Shown: positions 1 to 15,800 of the stretch, one piece after another
Layout of the letters: each line of letters opens with the position of its first letter
How positions within the stretch are numbered: position 1 is the stretch's first letter
The notes under the pieces: generated by a model
What the model was told of the DNA's origin: nothing
Seen by the model: the letters and a program-made list of their open reading frames with translations, nothing else
The model's database searches: none
Assembly: GCF_021134715.1 (NCBI RefSeq)
Contig: NC_060020.1
Coordinates: 8,494,001 to 8,558,000, forward strand
DNA length: 64,000 nt
From: Daphnia pulex
Taxonomy: Eukaryota; Arthropoda; Branchiopoda; Diplostraca; Daphniidae
Direction: 5' to 3'
Position numbers and translations under genes: made by a program

Positions 1-52
1 TTTACATTTCAGTTAGTTCATATACTGATTCGGATTTATGTTAACTTTGCAG

Positions 53-864
53 CTAGGAGCTCCCATGGAACTTCCAAGTTTCTACGGCCAAGATCATGAG
101 AGGTACTCAACCGTTTTCCATCTATCTTTATTGTTCTAGATTTATTAGTTATTTATTTTTTATTATCAAATCACTTTTATCTGAACATTTGCTTATTATT
201 TTACTCAGGAAAGAATTTTTGGACACACACACCAGCCTAATAGGAGCTCCGGCTATCGCTACTTCTGGTAACATCGCCACTCTCTATTCGTCACCGGCGT
301 CAAAACGACGAAAATTGACACCTCCTCCCTGCGAGCGAGTTATGATATACGTTCGCCAGGAAAATGAACTTGCTTTTACTCCACTTCACTTGGTGCCACC
401 CACGTCACTCGGACTTCTTGATGCTGTAAGTGTGAAACATTGATCATTTCCATCACGTATTATTACATAATCAACTCACGGTTAAGCAAACAGGGAAAGC
501 GTCCATTCTCGATATTATAATTTTAACCACTCTTATTTGTTGTCAACAGATTGAGAGTAAATACAAGCTATCTGCATCTACAATCAACATGCTCTACAGG
601 AAAAATGCCAAAGGGTAAAATTTATTTTTTCACTTTGAAATTTCAATCATTTTCTTAATTTGATATTTCGACTGGATAATTTTGTTTTTCGAATAGTTAG
701 CTAAATGAATTTTTTTTCCTGTCTTGAAAAATAGGATTTTGGCCAAAATAGACGACGACATGCTCAAACACTACTGCAACGAGGATCTGTTTATCTTAGA
801 AATCACAACTTCGTCGGAAGAGGGAATGTATGACATCACTCTCAAGGAGCTCTACGACACGTGA
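53..864 (+). CDS. grh: Grainyhead-type transcription factor, C-terminal exons (partial)
   Basis: Four exons are read at 53-102, 209-425, 550-614 and 735-864, with consistent phases and a TGA stop at 862-864. The translation contains CERVMIYVRQENE, then LLDAIESKYKLSASTIN and ILAKIDDDMLKHYCNED, which is the ubiquitin-like C-terminal dimerisation domain of Grainyhead/GRHL proteins (vertebrate GRHL proteins have the equivalent ERVLLYVR, KYGLP and HYSNED segments). The family consists of nuclear DNA-binding factors controlling epidermal and cuticle genes; the CP2 DNA-binding domain is upstream, outside the window. The exon at 209-425 also carries a basic KRRK stretch (about residue 41 of the visible part), possibly a nuclear localisation signal. 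The gene is cut by the left window edge, so the start and total length are unknown. Confidence 0.9.
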
Positions 865-3207
865 ATAGTTAAAAACTCAAAATTTCGAATTGCCATAATT
901 GAACGACTTTAAGCCATCTTCAGCCATCCATATGCTATATATATATATTAGATTGATCATTAGCATAATTCGTGTCTGCATTGTGCATTCTCTGAGATAA
1001 CTTGCCTTCTGATATGATTCTTATTCTCAACTTCAAAAGATATTAGACCGACGCTAACCAGTGATGAATAGTTTTACACTAATAGTTTACCGTGATGTAA
1101 AGCACCTGTAATGCCCAGAAAGTCTGGATTCGTACAAGAACCTCTTGCATAAATGTTTTTCCCCAGTGTTCCGGATATATGGCGACAGCATATCAAAAGG
1201 AGTTGTGTGGTGCACAGGCCATCCAACAGACCAGCGCCGCTCGCTCTGATCTCATACAACACGGCAGCTCACTCACTCTCATAGCTCTCTCAGATCAATT
1301 ATCCAGAATTGTTGACTCTTAACCCCAGTCTTCCAGCCAGGCGGCTGCCGTAAACTGAGTATACAAAAGAGATGTTATATGAACTATTCGCAGTTCCACA
1401 CAAAACGAGGATGAAAGGTCAATTTGTATTTAAATAATGCACAATGCCAAATGTCGATCGTTGTTGCCAAATCAATGAGATCAACCCCAATCATGCCATG
1501 CGTTTCCTTCAGAAAAATATCTCTACTCGCGTTATACTTAGACTTACGTGGACATTTTTGAATGTCGATTCAAGCTATTAACTTTCTTTATTCGTCCAGT
1601 TGCTTGGCCGACCATGGTCGAGTAAACCTCTGAGTGAATGTTTTCGTACGTCGCTATTTTAAACGGATGTTATAAAAATGAATTATATTGTCTCGATTGC
1701 CCTCTTGTGTCCCAACTTTGATGTATGCTAGAGAACACGCTTTCTTTCTATGACTATAGCTCAAAAAGCATCAAGTGCTGACATTCGTTCGAGAGCTGAA
1801 AGCCCTCCGTTCACTCACCATGCCAATTGCCAATGAGCCTCTCAAAGGACGTTAAAAATGTGGTTTATCTTTGATTATAATTTCGTGTTCGTCTATCTAT
1901 ATATCCTTTCAATCTTTGACTTGTGCAAACGTTTTAGTGTCCACCTTTTTTCCCTGGTATCTGTTAGCATTTCTATTATTTGTTTCTCACACACAGTTTT
2001 GTCAAACATTTCCTTTTTTCGCATCCCGATGATTATAGAAATGAAGTGCACATGCACAAAAAAAAAAAACACTTGTTTGACATCGTCTAACGATAGCCAA
2101 TTATATTCTCATAGTGGTCCAAATATACAGTTACGAAAACTCTCAAATTAACATTAGCTGATTTAAGCATAAAACGTGTAGCTAAAGTTTGCTACCATTG
2201 CCCTGCAATAATTTCAGTTAAAAAAATTTACATACGATTCTTAATGGAAGAGCTTCACGGAATGATAAACAATTCTCAACGTTGAATGTGGATACGTTCA
2301 ACACGTGCACTATTTTAACACAAATCTTTGTCTTATCAAGCTGGCCCTCTCTTTGACGACTAGAAAATCAAACCTTGGTTTGAATTACATCACTATTGTT
2401 TTTTACGCTTCAGATTTTGAGTTTTTGTTACGAATATTCCAAATGGCCTTGCAGTAAGGACTTAAGTCTTAAGGTTGTTTTCAATTTTAATTTCTAATAG
2501 TTTGTTAACATAAACCTGTGCTCGAAACAGAAACATTGCTAGTTTCATTTTGTATCTTGGCGGGAAAACGAGGAAAATGCAAATTTTGCATTTCATTCTA
2601 TGTATGAATAATAGAAAATTAGGAGCAGATATCGCCGAAAGCCTCTTAAACGCAAATACCTCTTAAACTGAAGTTACAAAAGCAAATAAAACTTGTAGCC
2701 ACGACTGTTCTTAAACATGTCAAGTTTTCCTTAAATTTGCGACATTCTTAATTTAAATTAAAGTTTAATGGTTTAGTCACAAAAAATTGAATAGTTTTAG
2801 TCTAAATTTAATAGAAAAGTAATTTAACTTTCATTTCCATCAAACTTTCATTACTTATTACACCGCTCTTTACACTTGTTTTTTCCCCGACTCCTCTGAC
2901 AAAATGGCAAGAATAGTCAATATTCTTGAAATAAGCAAGGAAACGTTATGCGATGTCCGCTTATAAATCAAGAAAAGGAATTGACGGTTCTCTACAAATT
3001 ATCTATGCTTACATGGGAGTCAATTGGAATTGATAAATAATTCTCATACAGACTCAACTGTGGGGAAAAAAGTGTTTGTTTTAAGGACTTTTCAACTGAC
3101 CAAAAAACATATAAGACAATGACAATTTGTAATGCAAATGAAAACTGATTCCACATTTGCTGAAAAGAACGAAAAAAAAAATGGAAAATCGTTGGAAATT
3201 ACAAATT
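865..3207. other. Intergenic/3' UTR between grh and SmD1
   Basis: About 2.3 kb between the convergent ends of grh and SmD1. I see no conserved coding exon, RNA gene or clear repeat. Part must be the grh 3' UTR, but its end is not determined. The short ORFs here (for example 1858-2151) have low-complexity, hydrophobic translations without family resemblance. Confidence 0.6.
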
Positions 3208-3993
3208 TCAGCGTCGAGGACCAGTAGCACCACGTCCACGTCCTCGTCCACGTCCTCCTCTGACAGCTCCGCGTCCACGGCCTCTTCCACGAGCTAAAAA
3301 AAGAAAAGAAAATGAAAAGAGGAACACAGTGATAAGGGGAAAAAAGTTTACCTCTACCGCTAGCATCCTTCTTCTTGGCCTTGGCTTTCGGAGAATCATC
3401 CAATAGTAAGGTTTCAAGAGGAAGTGAATCAGGTAAAATGTAGTACCGGATGTTGTTTCCTCTAATACTCAAAGTTTCAAGCTGAACAGGGTCTCTGTTT
3501 TTAACTGTCATTTTCACAGCTTTTAAATGAGTGTTCATAGCAACATCAACTCCTATAAAACATAATCAAATGAATGAATTTAGTAATATACAAAACGGAA
3601 AACTTTTCTTCTAAAATGTCACTTATGTGTTTGCAATTTCACTAAGTTTTCGAAGAAAGTATTTAAGGATTGCAGTAAAATAAAAAATCGAATAAAGACA
3701 ACAAAATTGAATTACCTGTTATTGTTCCATGAACCTGAGTACCATTTTTTAATTCAATAATGACTGTTTCGTGGCTCAGTTTCATCAAAAACCTAAGGAT
3801 TATACAAAATAATGGTATTTATTTCAATTGAAAGCAGTGAACTATTTAAGTTGTGAAATATAGAAACGGCATAGTTTCCCAGACGCATCCAACAACCGGC
3901 TTAATACCCAGACCAAACCGATTTTTGTGGCTACTTTCTGTACGAATTTACTTGACAATGAACATATTCCGAAACTTACCTCACTAATTTCAT
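3208..3993 (-). CDS. SNRPD1: Small nuclear ribonucleoprotein Sm D1
   Basis: Four exons on the minus strand at 3980-3993, 3716-3792, 3208-3293 and 3352-3552, read in order 3980-3993, 3716-3792, 3352-3552, 3208-3293 (378 nt, 125 aa; human SmD1 is 119 aa). The first exon encodes only MKLV plus part of an Arg codon. The protein runs [15 protein letters not shown], then [19 protein letters not shown] (Sm1 motif), then [14 protein letters not shown] (Sm2 motif), and ends in an RG-rich tail finishing ATGPRR. SmD1 is a core ring subunit of spliceosomal U1, U2, U4 and U5 snRNPs; the RG tail is the usual substrate for symmetric arginine dimethylation. It lies head to head with GPALPP1, 581 bp apart. 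Reading frames that run on through the introns are not real. Confidence 0.96.
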
Positions 3994-4574
3994 TTTTGAT
4001 AAACTTGTTGTTTGATGGCTGTAATAAAGTAAATCACCATATACGACTTATTGAATGTTTTAATCCTTAGTTTAGTGAAACGCACGAGGTACGCTAGTCA
4101 AAAACCAAAACTGCTTGTTGGAAGCATAACTTATACTAAAAAGGCCCTGTGACATTTCATATTTCATAACGGTCGATGACTATGATTTTTGTACTTGTAA
4201 CGTAGCGCCATCTACGCAAATATTTTGAATTTTGTTATTAGACAAGGTTTATTTTTGCATATTTTAATCAAAAATTAACTAATAATAATTTTTTTTTATT
4301 ATTTTAAATTTATTTATCAAAATAAATTCATAAATCCAGAAGCATTATCGAAGCGTATCATAGAACCGCATAGAACACAAGTGGCATGACATGAGTGACA
4401 ATAAAACGTACTCCAAAACAGAAAACACATGAGACAGGCCTGCATACTATAACAGCATTTCCAGTAAGCTAAACATTGGGTTTCGGTTTCACCTATTTTC
4501 GATTTTTTAAAAATAATTCTTTGTCGGTAACGCATTCTCAATTTCCCGCGTGGTTTTAATTTTTCCCTCTCAAA
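3994..4574. promoter_or_regulatory. Shared intergenic interval of divergent SmD1 and GPALPP1
   Basis: Only 581 bp separate the start codons of the two divergently transcribed genes, so both promoters and 5' UTRs must lie here. I see no obvious TATA box at a convincing position; an A/T-rich stretch sits at about 4250-4320. Bidirectional use is inference from geometry alone. Confidence 0.5.
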
Positions 4575-5530
4575 ATGTCTCGAATCGGACCAACATTACC
4601 TCCTCATCTTCAAACAGCGTATGAAAATGATGATTCAGATTCTGATGAAGGTGATCTCTACGGACCAGCACTTCCCGCTCATTTAAAATCACAGAAAGTG
4701 TCCAGCAAGTTAGTGCAATCAAATATCTCCAATGACAGAGGATGCTCTGTTAATCATGAAGTTGACTCTTCATCAGATGATGAAGTTATTGGACCACTGC
4801 CAGCTGATTGTATGGATGCTGAACATAGTTCATCAGTTGACATTGAACAGCGGGCTCTTAAGATGAAGAGGAAGTTGCTTGGTGTGGATGATGATGAAGC
4901 CAACAAGCAACCAAAAAGAGAAGATTGGATGATTGAGCTTCCAGAACTGAAAAGGAAAAACTTTGGCCTGGGACCTCGTGTCTTTAATCGTTCTGACAAA
5001 CCTGAGGTTGTAGGGAGAGATCAATGGACTTCAACACCAACTTCCAAGGTTCAGATAGTACAATAGATACACATATAATGAAATTTTCTTAGCTGGTCAT
5101 TGCTAATTTCTATAATTTAATTAATATAATTTTAGCAGCCTAGTACATCCAAAGAAAAAGATGAGGATTTTGAAGCTGAAATGAGGAAACAATACTTGGA
5201 ACAAAAAAGGAATAAGAAGCTTGAGAAAATTGTGGCCATGCATGATAAATCCAAGAAGAGGTCAGAGAGTTTGTTGAAGACACATCAAAAGGAAATGAAA
5301 AGCAAGGTAATCCTACATTTTTATTTTTGCTGTTAAAGTTGGGGTAATTTGAAGTAAGATTTTTGTTTCTATAGAAAGACAACTCGTCCGGTCCTAAAGA
5401 AAGAAAACCTTTTGATCGTGATGAAGATTTAAAACTGAATCAACTCGATAATGCAAAGCGGAAATCCTTAATTAAGAAGTCCCAAGAATTAAATTCAAAG
5501 TTCAAAATTGGGAATCAAAAGTACCTTTAA
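4575..5530 (+). CDS. GPALPP1: GPALPP motif-containing protein 1 homologue (DUF3752)
   Basis: Three exons, 4575-5048, 5136-5306 and 5375-5530, all joined in phase 0, giving 266 aa. The N terminus repeats the family's signature motif in three variants: IGPTLPPHL (residue 4), YGPALPAHL (residue 29) and IGPLPADC (about residue 74), separated by acidic Asp/Ser/Glu stretches. The C-terminal half is highly charged and Lys-rich and ends with FDRDEDLKL and a basic segment, as in the DUF3752 region of this family. The molecular function of GPALPP1 is poorly defined in general. An AATAAA at 5530-5535 overlaps the stop codon and is a plausible polyadenylation signal. The gene is tail to tail with spastin. 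Confidence 0.88.
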
Positions 5531-5535
5531 ATAAA

Positions 5536-6797
5536 GTGTAATTTCATAGCTTCAAACCTTGGTTCAAAATATGGTTCAGGTGATAACGTTTTTCCAAATT
5601 TTGACTATAAGTTGAAATTTGTTGATATCATGGTGAGCTGCAGCTCTAATTATAAATATTTGTCTATTGAACGACTTACATATTTGCTATTGTGGCCACA
5701 CAAAACTTTTTCTTTTCCAACCTCTTTTTTCCGTTAGAAGAAATACATACTATTCCTACGACAAATTCAAAGCATTTAGCACAGGACAGGGACGTTAATT
5801 TTCAGATTATATCGACCACGCGATGTTTGCTTTACAATTTTCCGATAGACTCACATTCAATTTTCCAATGTTGGTAATATTGTTAAAAATATGCTATAGT
5901 TTGCATCTCTGTAATTTAATTTATCCTGATCTATCCTTATAATTATTATTTTCCCCTCAAATCGTAAGAAAACGGATTAGAAGTTTTGTTTTTCGTTAAC
6001 CTATATGAAGCTGCAGTGTCCGGCTGATCTCTCTTGGTTTTCGTTTGAATGCTCAATTGGCCTGACTCGGATCATCAGCCGAGTATGAGACACAAAAATA
6101 TCAGTGGACTTGGCATAAAGTTAGACACCTAAGGTCCTAAGTCATAATGAGAGTAAATAGTGTAAACTACATTGATCAATTGCGGACCTGAAACATCTAA
6201 ACTATCTCATGCATTTGCATCTATTGATTTTCTGGAAAATTATGAACAGCATTAATAAATCAGTTATTTAAAAAAAAACGTCGTGAAGATTGCCGTAAAA
6301 TCGAAATCCCCCCACTTTTCATCTTATTGAGGGGCGGGTTGCATTGCATGTTAAAATCAATGCAGAACAAGAACATACGCATATAGTCGAGCCAATGAAA
6401 ATGTACGTTTCCCTTTCCTAAATATCTATCGAAAAGTTATCGTTTGTTCGGGTTAAAAAGTATTTAAAGGGATTATTTTTCACAATTTTGTACCACCTCT
6501 TCTTTCAAATCCGTCAAACGACGACTTTTCGGGTCAAAAGCGAATCAATCGTATCAATCGCACCAAATGAGGAGTGGAAAAAATGGTATGTAGCCCTCTT
6601 GGTAAACCAAAAAGCGAAATAATATCAATAATACTTGTCGAGACAATTTTTTCATTAGAAAACACGGCAATATATATTTCATAAAAATTGTTTCTTATAA
6701 TGTTAAAAGCAATCAAGACAAAGCAAGCATGTTACAGTATGAAAGAACAAAGTGACGTTTTGTAAGTTCCAGATTTCGGGAGAGATTATAGCAAAAC
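5536..6797. other. Intergenic, GPALPP1 to spastin
   Basis: About 1.26 kb between two convergent genes. It is AT-rich with no conserved ORF, RNA gene or inverted repeat that I can support. Confidence 0.55.
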
Positions 6798-9702
<2,905 letters not shown>

Positions 9703-10033
9703 TTTAAATAGGGTGTACTAATACTAAATGGTTGAAGCCTGAAGGAGGAAGTGTCGTGGAAAGTTTTGAGATATCAAAAATATCAGGTGTATATGTCGTT
9801 ACTCGTCACGTCAGCTTCGTCAACAAGAATCAGACAGACATTGACATTCACTTTGAGCTGAGGCAACAAAGCCAAATTTCAACAAAGGCAAACAAAATTT
9901 ACGAAAATCAATCATACTTCATACAATGATACAAAAATGGCAAAAGTAATAATATTAGAAAAATAGCAATTAAGTATGATTTACACGTTATTTAAATGTT
10001 TTTATTTTTTAAATATTTTTTTACTCTTTGGAT
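9703..10033. other. Spastin 5' flank
   Basis: Promoter/5' UTR side of spastin. A short ORF (9732-9929, opposite strand) is not supported by any family resemblance. Nothing else is seen. Confidence 0.4.
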
Positions 10034-10352
10034 CAGAGCTATAGAATACTGCGGACTGTGGTACCGCCACTGCCATGTTAACTCCTCTCGGAAATTTTCT
10101 CTAGATTGAAGCCAACTTTAGCAATCGATAGTGAAAATCGGAGCTAAGATATCGATCTCGACCCTTACCACTCCTCCAATTTTCCCTCTATTCCTATACC
10201 ATTCCTATACCCTATTTCCCCACACACCCGCCGTGGCGCTTATAGCTACGGGACAGGGCAGGCAATAAGCAGGCTTCACTTCCAGAGAAAAAAAGCAATG
10301 GAAGGGCTCGCCATATAAGTGGCGGTACCAGTAGGCTATTCTATAGCTCTGC
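10034..10352. mobile_element. Small inverted-repeat element (MITE-like)
   Basis: The arm at 10034-10069 (starting CAGAGCTATAGAATA) recurs in reverse complement at about 10319-10352, both ending near GGTACCGCCA. The enclosed 250 bp has no ORF. This is the structure of a non-autonomous TIR element; its superfamily is unknown, and I cannot define a target-site duplication. Confidence 0.55.
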
Positions 10353-10383
10353 TTTGGATGGTTATGGCAGGTTAATAGGTTAT

Positions 10384-10985
10384 GGAGAGCATGGACTACT
10401 CTAATTAAGGACGGGACTCTTCGGCGTTTCCTATGTCGGCAATGTACATTTTTTTGTGGGAGAAGTAGAATCAGAATTAAAAAATTACCATATAATTACC
10501 ATATGTTCCTATACCTAACATTTATTTTTATAGAGATATTTCCAATTCCTTAACGGAAAATTTGAAATAGGGCAAAACACCGGTGCCATCTAGGAACCAA
10601 ACCTCCTAAGCTCTTGTTAGTTTGCAAGCAGATGCCCATGCATGCATAACGAGAGAAAGAGAGACCACTCTATTATCTCTAGTCCTACATAGCTGCCTAA
10701 CTATCTTTTACCTTGTAGCGTATATTCTTAAGAGCTTAGGATGTTTGGTTGCTAGATGGCACCGGTGTTTTGTCCTTTTATCCCTACTCCTGAAAATAAA
10801 TTTCTAATATCTTAAGGATTAGTTTATTTCGCTAAGATTTATATCCATAGTTGGAATCAGCGAAAAAAACTGAATTTAATGATATTTTTTATTAATGTTT
10901 TCATGAAAATACCCCACCCGACTAGCTATAACAAGGCAGGATAGCGAAGATTCCCGTCCTTAATTAGAGTAGTCCATGTGGAGAG
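10384..10985. mobile_element. Inverted-repeat element with a second one nested inside
   Basis: Outer arms are 10384-10425 and 10946-10985 (shared core CATGGACTACTCTAATTAAG in opposite orientations). Inside it, a second pair of arms at 10571-10616 and 10730-10773 share CACCGGTGCCATCTAG and CTAAGCTCTT in inverted orientation. This is best explained as one short TIR element inserted into another. There is no coding capacity. Confidence 0.55.
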
Positions 10986-11478
10986 ATGTTTTCCAATCTT
11001 CATGTTAAATATCCCCCAAGGAATGTCGTTTATGACGTGCCGTTTGGCTCACTACCCCTGGCTGACTTTGAAATACCGTGGCGCCACCTAGTGAGCGTAT
11101 CTGCAACTACCGGTCTGGGGATGCTCCTACACCAGCCACCATGTAGTGTAGTGTATGGCGTAGTATAGTGTGGTGTAGTGTAGGGAAACCGTTTTTAATT
11201 TTTATTTTCTGACTCCTGATATAGTGTAGGGTAGTATAGTATACTATAGTGAAAACGGGTCTTTCTACAAATTTGTCCCCATGTATGGAAAAAACATTAT
11301 TTACAAAAAATTACGGGAACATGCTCAAAACTGCAATGTCCCATCTAGCCCCTGCCCCAAATAGCCCTGGTCTACACACCCGTTTTTTGGCGCGACAGTA
11401 TATACCTGACCTTTTAGTAAAATGAGCGGACGACCCCTTATGGGAAATTTAACATGGAGACTGGAAACCATCTCTCCA
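10981..11478. mobile_element. Inverted-repeat element with GTAGT-rich interior
   Basis: Arms 10981-11014 and 11442-11478 are reverse complements of each other (GAGATGTTTTCCAATCTTCA against its diverged complement). The left arm abuts the right end of the preceding element. The interior at about 11143-11250 is a degenerate simple repeat of TAGTGTAG units. There is no credible ORF. Confidence 0.5.
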
Positions 11479-12341
11479 TAGGGGGGGATCGGAACTATGT
11501 GGGACATTTTTTTTCTTTGCTGCCATTTAAATAACAATAAGAATTATGAAAAATAAAAGTATAGGGGTGATTCCCTGACATTTATTTACGTTTGGTAATT
11601 TTTTTAATTTTTTTCGTTGATTCATTTAATAGTTATGTGATGAAATGCCAACATGAAAAAATGCCGAAAAAGAAATTGGGTTAAACAGAACAGAGTCAGG
11701 GGTAAAATGGAACATCGTTTTTCTCTTTTGAAGGGCTTAATTAAATTTATTAAATAATGCACTGTGAAAAGGAAATTCATTTCCCTTTCAGAAGTGCTGT
11801 TTTTTTATTTATTTTACAAAGTAGAAATGGAGATACCATAAAAAAGTTTTTTTGATCATTTTTCTTTGTTTATGTTGCCATGGGGCGTTTTCTGGAAATA
11901 ACGTTGATCTGGCAATACCTTTTAAACCCCGTTTTCCATGTCCCATTTAACCTGAACCCAAACAACATTAAATAAAATAAATTATTAAATACTTAGGAAC
12001 CCATTAGAAAAACAAAATATAGCAACTTAATTTAGAATAAAATTGCTAAAAGATAGCTATTTAGGTTTTACAAAAATATTGATTTTAGTATAAATAAAAT
12101 AAAATACTAAACGTCTTAAATATTTTTTCAGATTCCCATTTTTTAAATTTCCCATAGAACAAGAAAAATTAATCACAATTTCAAGAAATAAAGTTTGTAT
12201 GATTAATAAAACGTAATTTAACATACTCTGTATTTATTTCATAATTTTAAACCGAATTTTACATGTTTTAATTGCCTTGTACATTATAGCCCGGTAGCCC
12301 CGTGTCCCACATAGCCCCGGTCTCCCCACCCATGGTAAGAC

Positions 12342-12603
12342 TGGTTCGAGGTTTCCATATTGGATGGTTTTATTCCCACCTTTGGTACAGCCACAACCCC
12401 AAAGCATTGGCATGTTTTGGTTTATTCCTTAAGCAAGAGATTACAGGGGGTACGAATGAAAAGACAAAGGAGAGTGAAAAAGAGGGCCCTCTCTATCCCC
12501 TGTATTCTTCCCTTCCTTTACTGCTCAATGGAAATAGCCCTAAAATGCCAATGCTTTTTGGTTTGAGGTTGCACCAAGGGTGGGAATATAACAACCTCGA
12601 ACC
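12342..12603. mobile_element. Inverted-repeat element
   Basis: A long imperfect inverted repeat: 12342-12414 (GGTTCGAGG to AAAGCATTGGCAT) against 12545-12603. The sequence just right of it (12602-12620, CCCAGAGATAAGGAGATGG) matches the outer end of the 1.1-kb TIR element at 52.8-53.9 kb, so fragments of that family are probably also present here. The 148-aa ORF spanning this stretch is an artefact of the repeat. Confidence 0.5.
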
Positions 12604-12940
12604 CAGAGATAAGGAGATGGCCAACTCAATGGGGCAGCCAGCAGACGACGTCGCCTTGCATTTATTCACCCGACCAGAACTCACCCGAAAACTCTCTCCC
12701 TACCACCCTTCGCGCTACGCTAGCGCCACTACCGACCACTGCCCGTAACATCGTCGGCAACGACAGCAACCTTTAAACAAGATGAAGTGGAAAGTTCCGT
12801 CTTTGGGGAATTCTAGTTCTGTTATATTCTTTCATTTTTAATGCTCAAAAGGCACTTAATTTAAACGTAAATTGAGTAGAACCTCTCGGGAATTTTTTCC
12901 CCTGATAGGACGAAAAAGAGAATTAAGAAGCTCATCTTTA

Positions 12941-13250
12941 AATCTTATAAAGTTCGTCGAGGTTTTGTTCTCTAAACGAAATCTGTGGCGTTTCACACAT
13001 CTTTTCCCCGTTATTTTTCAGACTTTTCCCCACCATTTTTTTGTTACCCTCCTTCGTTACTCCCCCTTTTTATGCCCTTGACGATCACCGTTTTTTTACC
13101 CCCTTCTTTACTCCTACCTTTTTTGCGCTTGGCAAGAAAATGGCGGGAAAAGTCGGAAAAAAGAACGCAAAGAAAAAGAACGGTAAAAGGTGAATTTTTG
13201 AAATACAGATTTCTTTTAGAAAATAAAACCTTGGGAACTTTTATAGAGAT
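12941..13250. mobile_element. Inverted-repeat element
   Basis: Arms 12941-12988 and 13203-13250 are diverged reverse complements: CTTATAAAGTTC, GGTTTT and AAATCTGT recur in inverted order. The enclosed sequence is purine/pyrimidine-biased. Long mirrored ORFs in this stretch have no family resemblance. Confidence 0.45.
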
Positions 13251-13299
13251 ACAAATGAACACTGGAGTTGGCTCCCCCATTTGGGACAAATAAGCTTTC

Positions 13300-14210
13300 C
13301 ACGATGCTTTTTCCACGGAACACCGGTACATGTTCCACTAACACGATCGGGGCTGCCAGAACTGTAATCGACATCAATAGTAACGGTTACCAAATAGTTT
13401 TTTAATCTTTTTTGAAAATAAGAAAAACCACTAAAAATATTAAAAAAATTATCACCGCAAAAACCCTAAAAAATGTTAAAATATCCGAGTAATAATAGAT
13501 AATGGTCTAGCCACTTCCATGTTATCTCCTCATAAAAATGTCAAGATACTGGACAAATTAGCCAATATTTCGCTATATTCTCTCAAACTATTAAGCGCCT
13601 TTTGCTGTTAGACGACGGAATTGTGAACAAAACATTCCTCATTTCCCAACACTTACACACGGGTGCTCTCGTTAAGAGCCTGCACCCACTTAGAGCTTAC
13701 ACTTCCATGGGGAAAAGCTTTTCAAGTTTTTGAGCCTATAGTCTTTTGGTGAAAGAAGAAACATGTTTTGGTTCAATGATAGCGATAAGAGTTGAAACTA
13801 ACTCATAGAAACGCGAGCTTATTTGAAGCTCTTCGATTATGGCTTGACATTGCCTTGGCACAAGTGAGCAGAGTTTTAGCCAGCTCAAGCTCACAAAAAA
13901 AACTTAGCTTCGCTATTTTTGTAAATTAATGATTAATAGAATACAACTTAAAATTTTTTATTAAACTTGCTTTTACTAAGATTGGTAGTCGGGCAGAGAA
14001 TTTACGGGAGTCAAATCTCAAATGCAGACTAAATGGAAATAGTGAAAGCATAAAATAAAATGATAAGGGGCCAGTCTATTTCGTGTACGTACCCCAGTTG
14101 TATACAATATATAAACTGTATGAAATATTTTAAAGATACATATGCCTTTTTAAAGCCAAGATGGAATTATTAATTGAACACGTTAACTTTTTATCCATTC
14201 TGATTATCTA
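13300..14210. other. AT-rich intergenic sequence
   Basis: No conserved exon, RNA gene or repeat pair seen. Confidence 0.4.
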
Positions 14211-14213
14211 AAT

Positions 14214-14440
14214 ACAGCACCCACCCTAAGTTTGGAAACACGAAACACGAAACACACACAATTTCTGCGCTTTTAACACGGCGGCTTATAGGCCAAAAAG
14301 TTCCCCTTTTTCGCGATAACTCACGTTTGAGTTAAGTGAAATTTTTGTGAATAGCACTTTCCTCGCAAATTAATAGATTTTAAGTTTGGAAACATTGGCG
14401 CTTCCGCCATATGTTTCCATACTAAAGGGTGTGGCACTTA
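14214..14440. mobile_element. Short TIR element (MITE-like)
   Basis: The left end CACCCACCCTAAGTTTGGAAAC (about 14218-14240, arm 22 bp) is matched in inverted orientation by GTTTCCATACTAAAGGGTGTGG at about 14410-14432. The interior has no ORF. Superfamily not determined. Confidence 0.45.
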
Positions 14441-15800
14441 AAAAATTTCAAAAAATTCAAATTTGTAAATTTTTACTTGAAACTTGCACAAAAAATAGAT
14501 GACATAGTCATCTACAATTGGGCAAAGTTTCAATTTTTTAAAATAAAACGCTGATTTTTGGCGATCAGCAAACGTGTGTAATTCGGAACGAACGATGTCT
14601 TTCTCCTTTCAAACAGACATTGAGGAACTTCTCTCATCTATCGCATAGTGTGCAAGTACTGTGACCACCACTCTTTGTCACTTTCGTTGACTCTCTCACT
14701 CCAGCCTCATTCTCAGGGTAGAATGATTTAATCCAATTAACAAATCGATTATTCTACATGCAGGGTGTAGCCCTGGCATTTCATAAACTGATTCGCAAAA
14801 AAAAGCTAATTGCCACTAATTTTGCAAACGCTGTCTTAATCTGGAACTCCAGCTTCTCGTACTGCAACTTGAAGCCAATGTGGTTTCAACGAGCAGTGCA
14901 TTCAGGAGAAGCGTGGAATTTCTACCTGGATCCACCATAGCTGTCAATGGTACCAGCTCCCCATTTGCAGACAATGCCTCTTGTTGATTATGCCAAAAGT
15001 GATATGCACCGTGGCACTGTCCGTCGAATGACACTAGACTCCATCTTCACGTCTCGGACAGCTACGTCGATGTGTAGGAACTAATTGTGTAGAAACATTA
15101 AAGATTGCGAGTAATTACTTTCTGGGCGTATGGTTGACGACAAACTGGATATCCTCGTGGCGCTTCCACTCGTTTAAGAGCTTGAAGATGGGTGGTCGTC
15201 GCCCCGTGACTTTTTCCACACGCAGCTTAATCACCTTAATCTCTAGAGGGCGTCTTTGTAAGCAACTTTCTTTATCTCCAAGGCCATATAAAAAAAATAG
15301 CTAACCTAAAGAAGCTTTTCTTCTGATGACTTGCCAGCAGTAAAATGATTGAGGGCGTGAAAAATTCCAATCTACTCAAACCAATCCATAAAGATCAGCC
15401 TGAATAAACAAATTTTTTGTTTTTGAAAAAATTAACGTAAATGTATTTGAAAAAAACTAGTTTCGGAAAATATAATTTGTCGTGGAATTAAAAAAATACC
15501 GAATCCAATAAAATAAAATACCAAATCATATACAGTATTTTAATATTTATTGAAAAGTGAAAAATACGGTTAAAAATACCAAATAAAATCAAATACATGT
15601 TTTTTCCATAACGGGTTTTGTTTTGTTGTCAAATAAGTACAAAGAAATTCTTGGTTCTGTGTAGAACGGTAAAGTTCTGTTTATTAATAAATCAATATGG
15701 AAGGAGTTCAATAATAAAATAATTTATCAATTTTGAATGATGTTTGAAGCAAAGTAGCATACAAAACAAATCGGCAGCTTAGTTCACATCCTCTTCGCAG

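Noticed and set aside
3081..3538. Long minus-strand ORFs of 148 and 69 aa over SmD1
   Set aside because: They read through SmD1 introns or run in another frame over the RG-repeat exon; the spliced SmD1 model explains the region fully.
12302..12748. 148-aa ORF with Pro-rich text
   Set aside because: It spans both arms of an inverted-repeat element and has no family resemblance.
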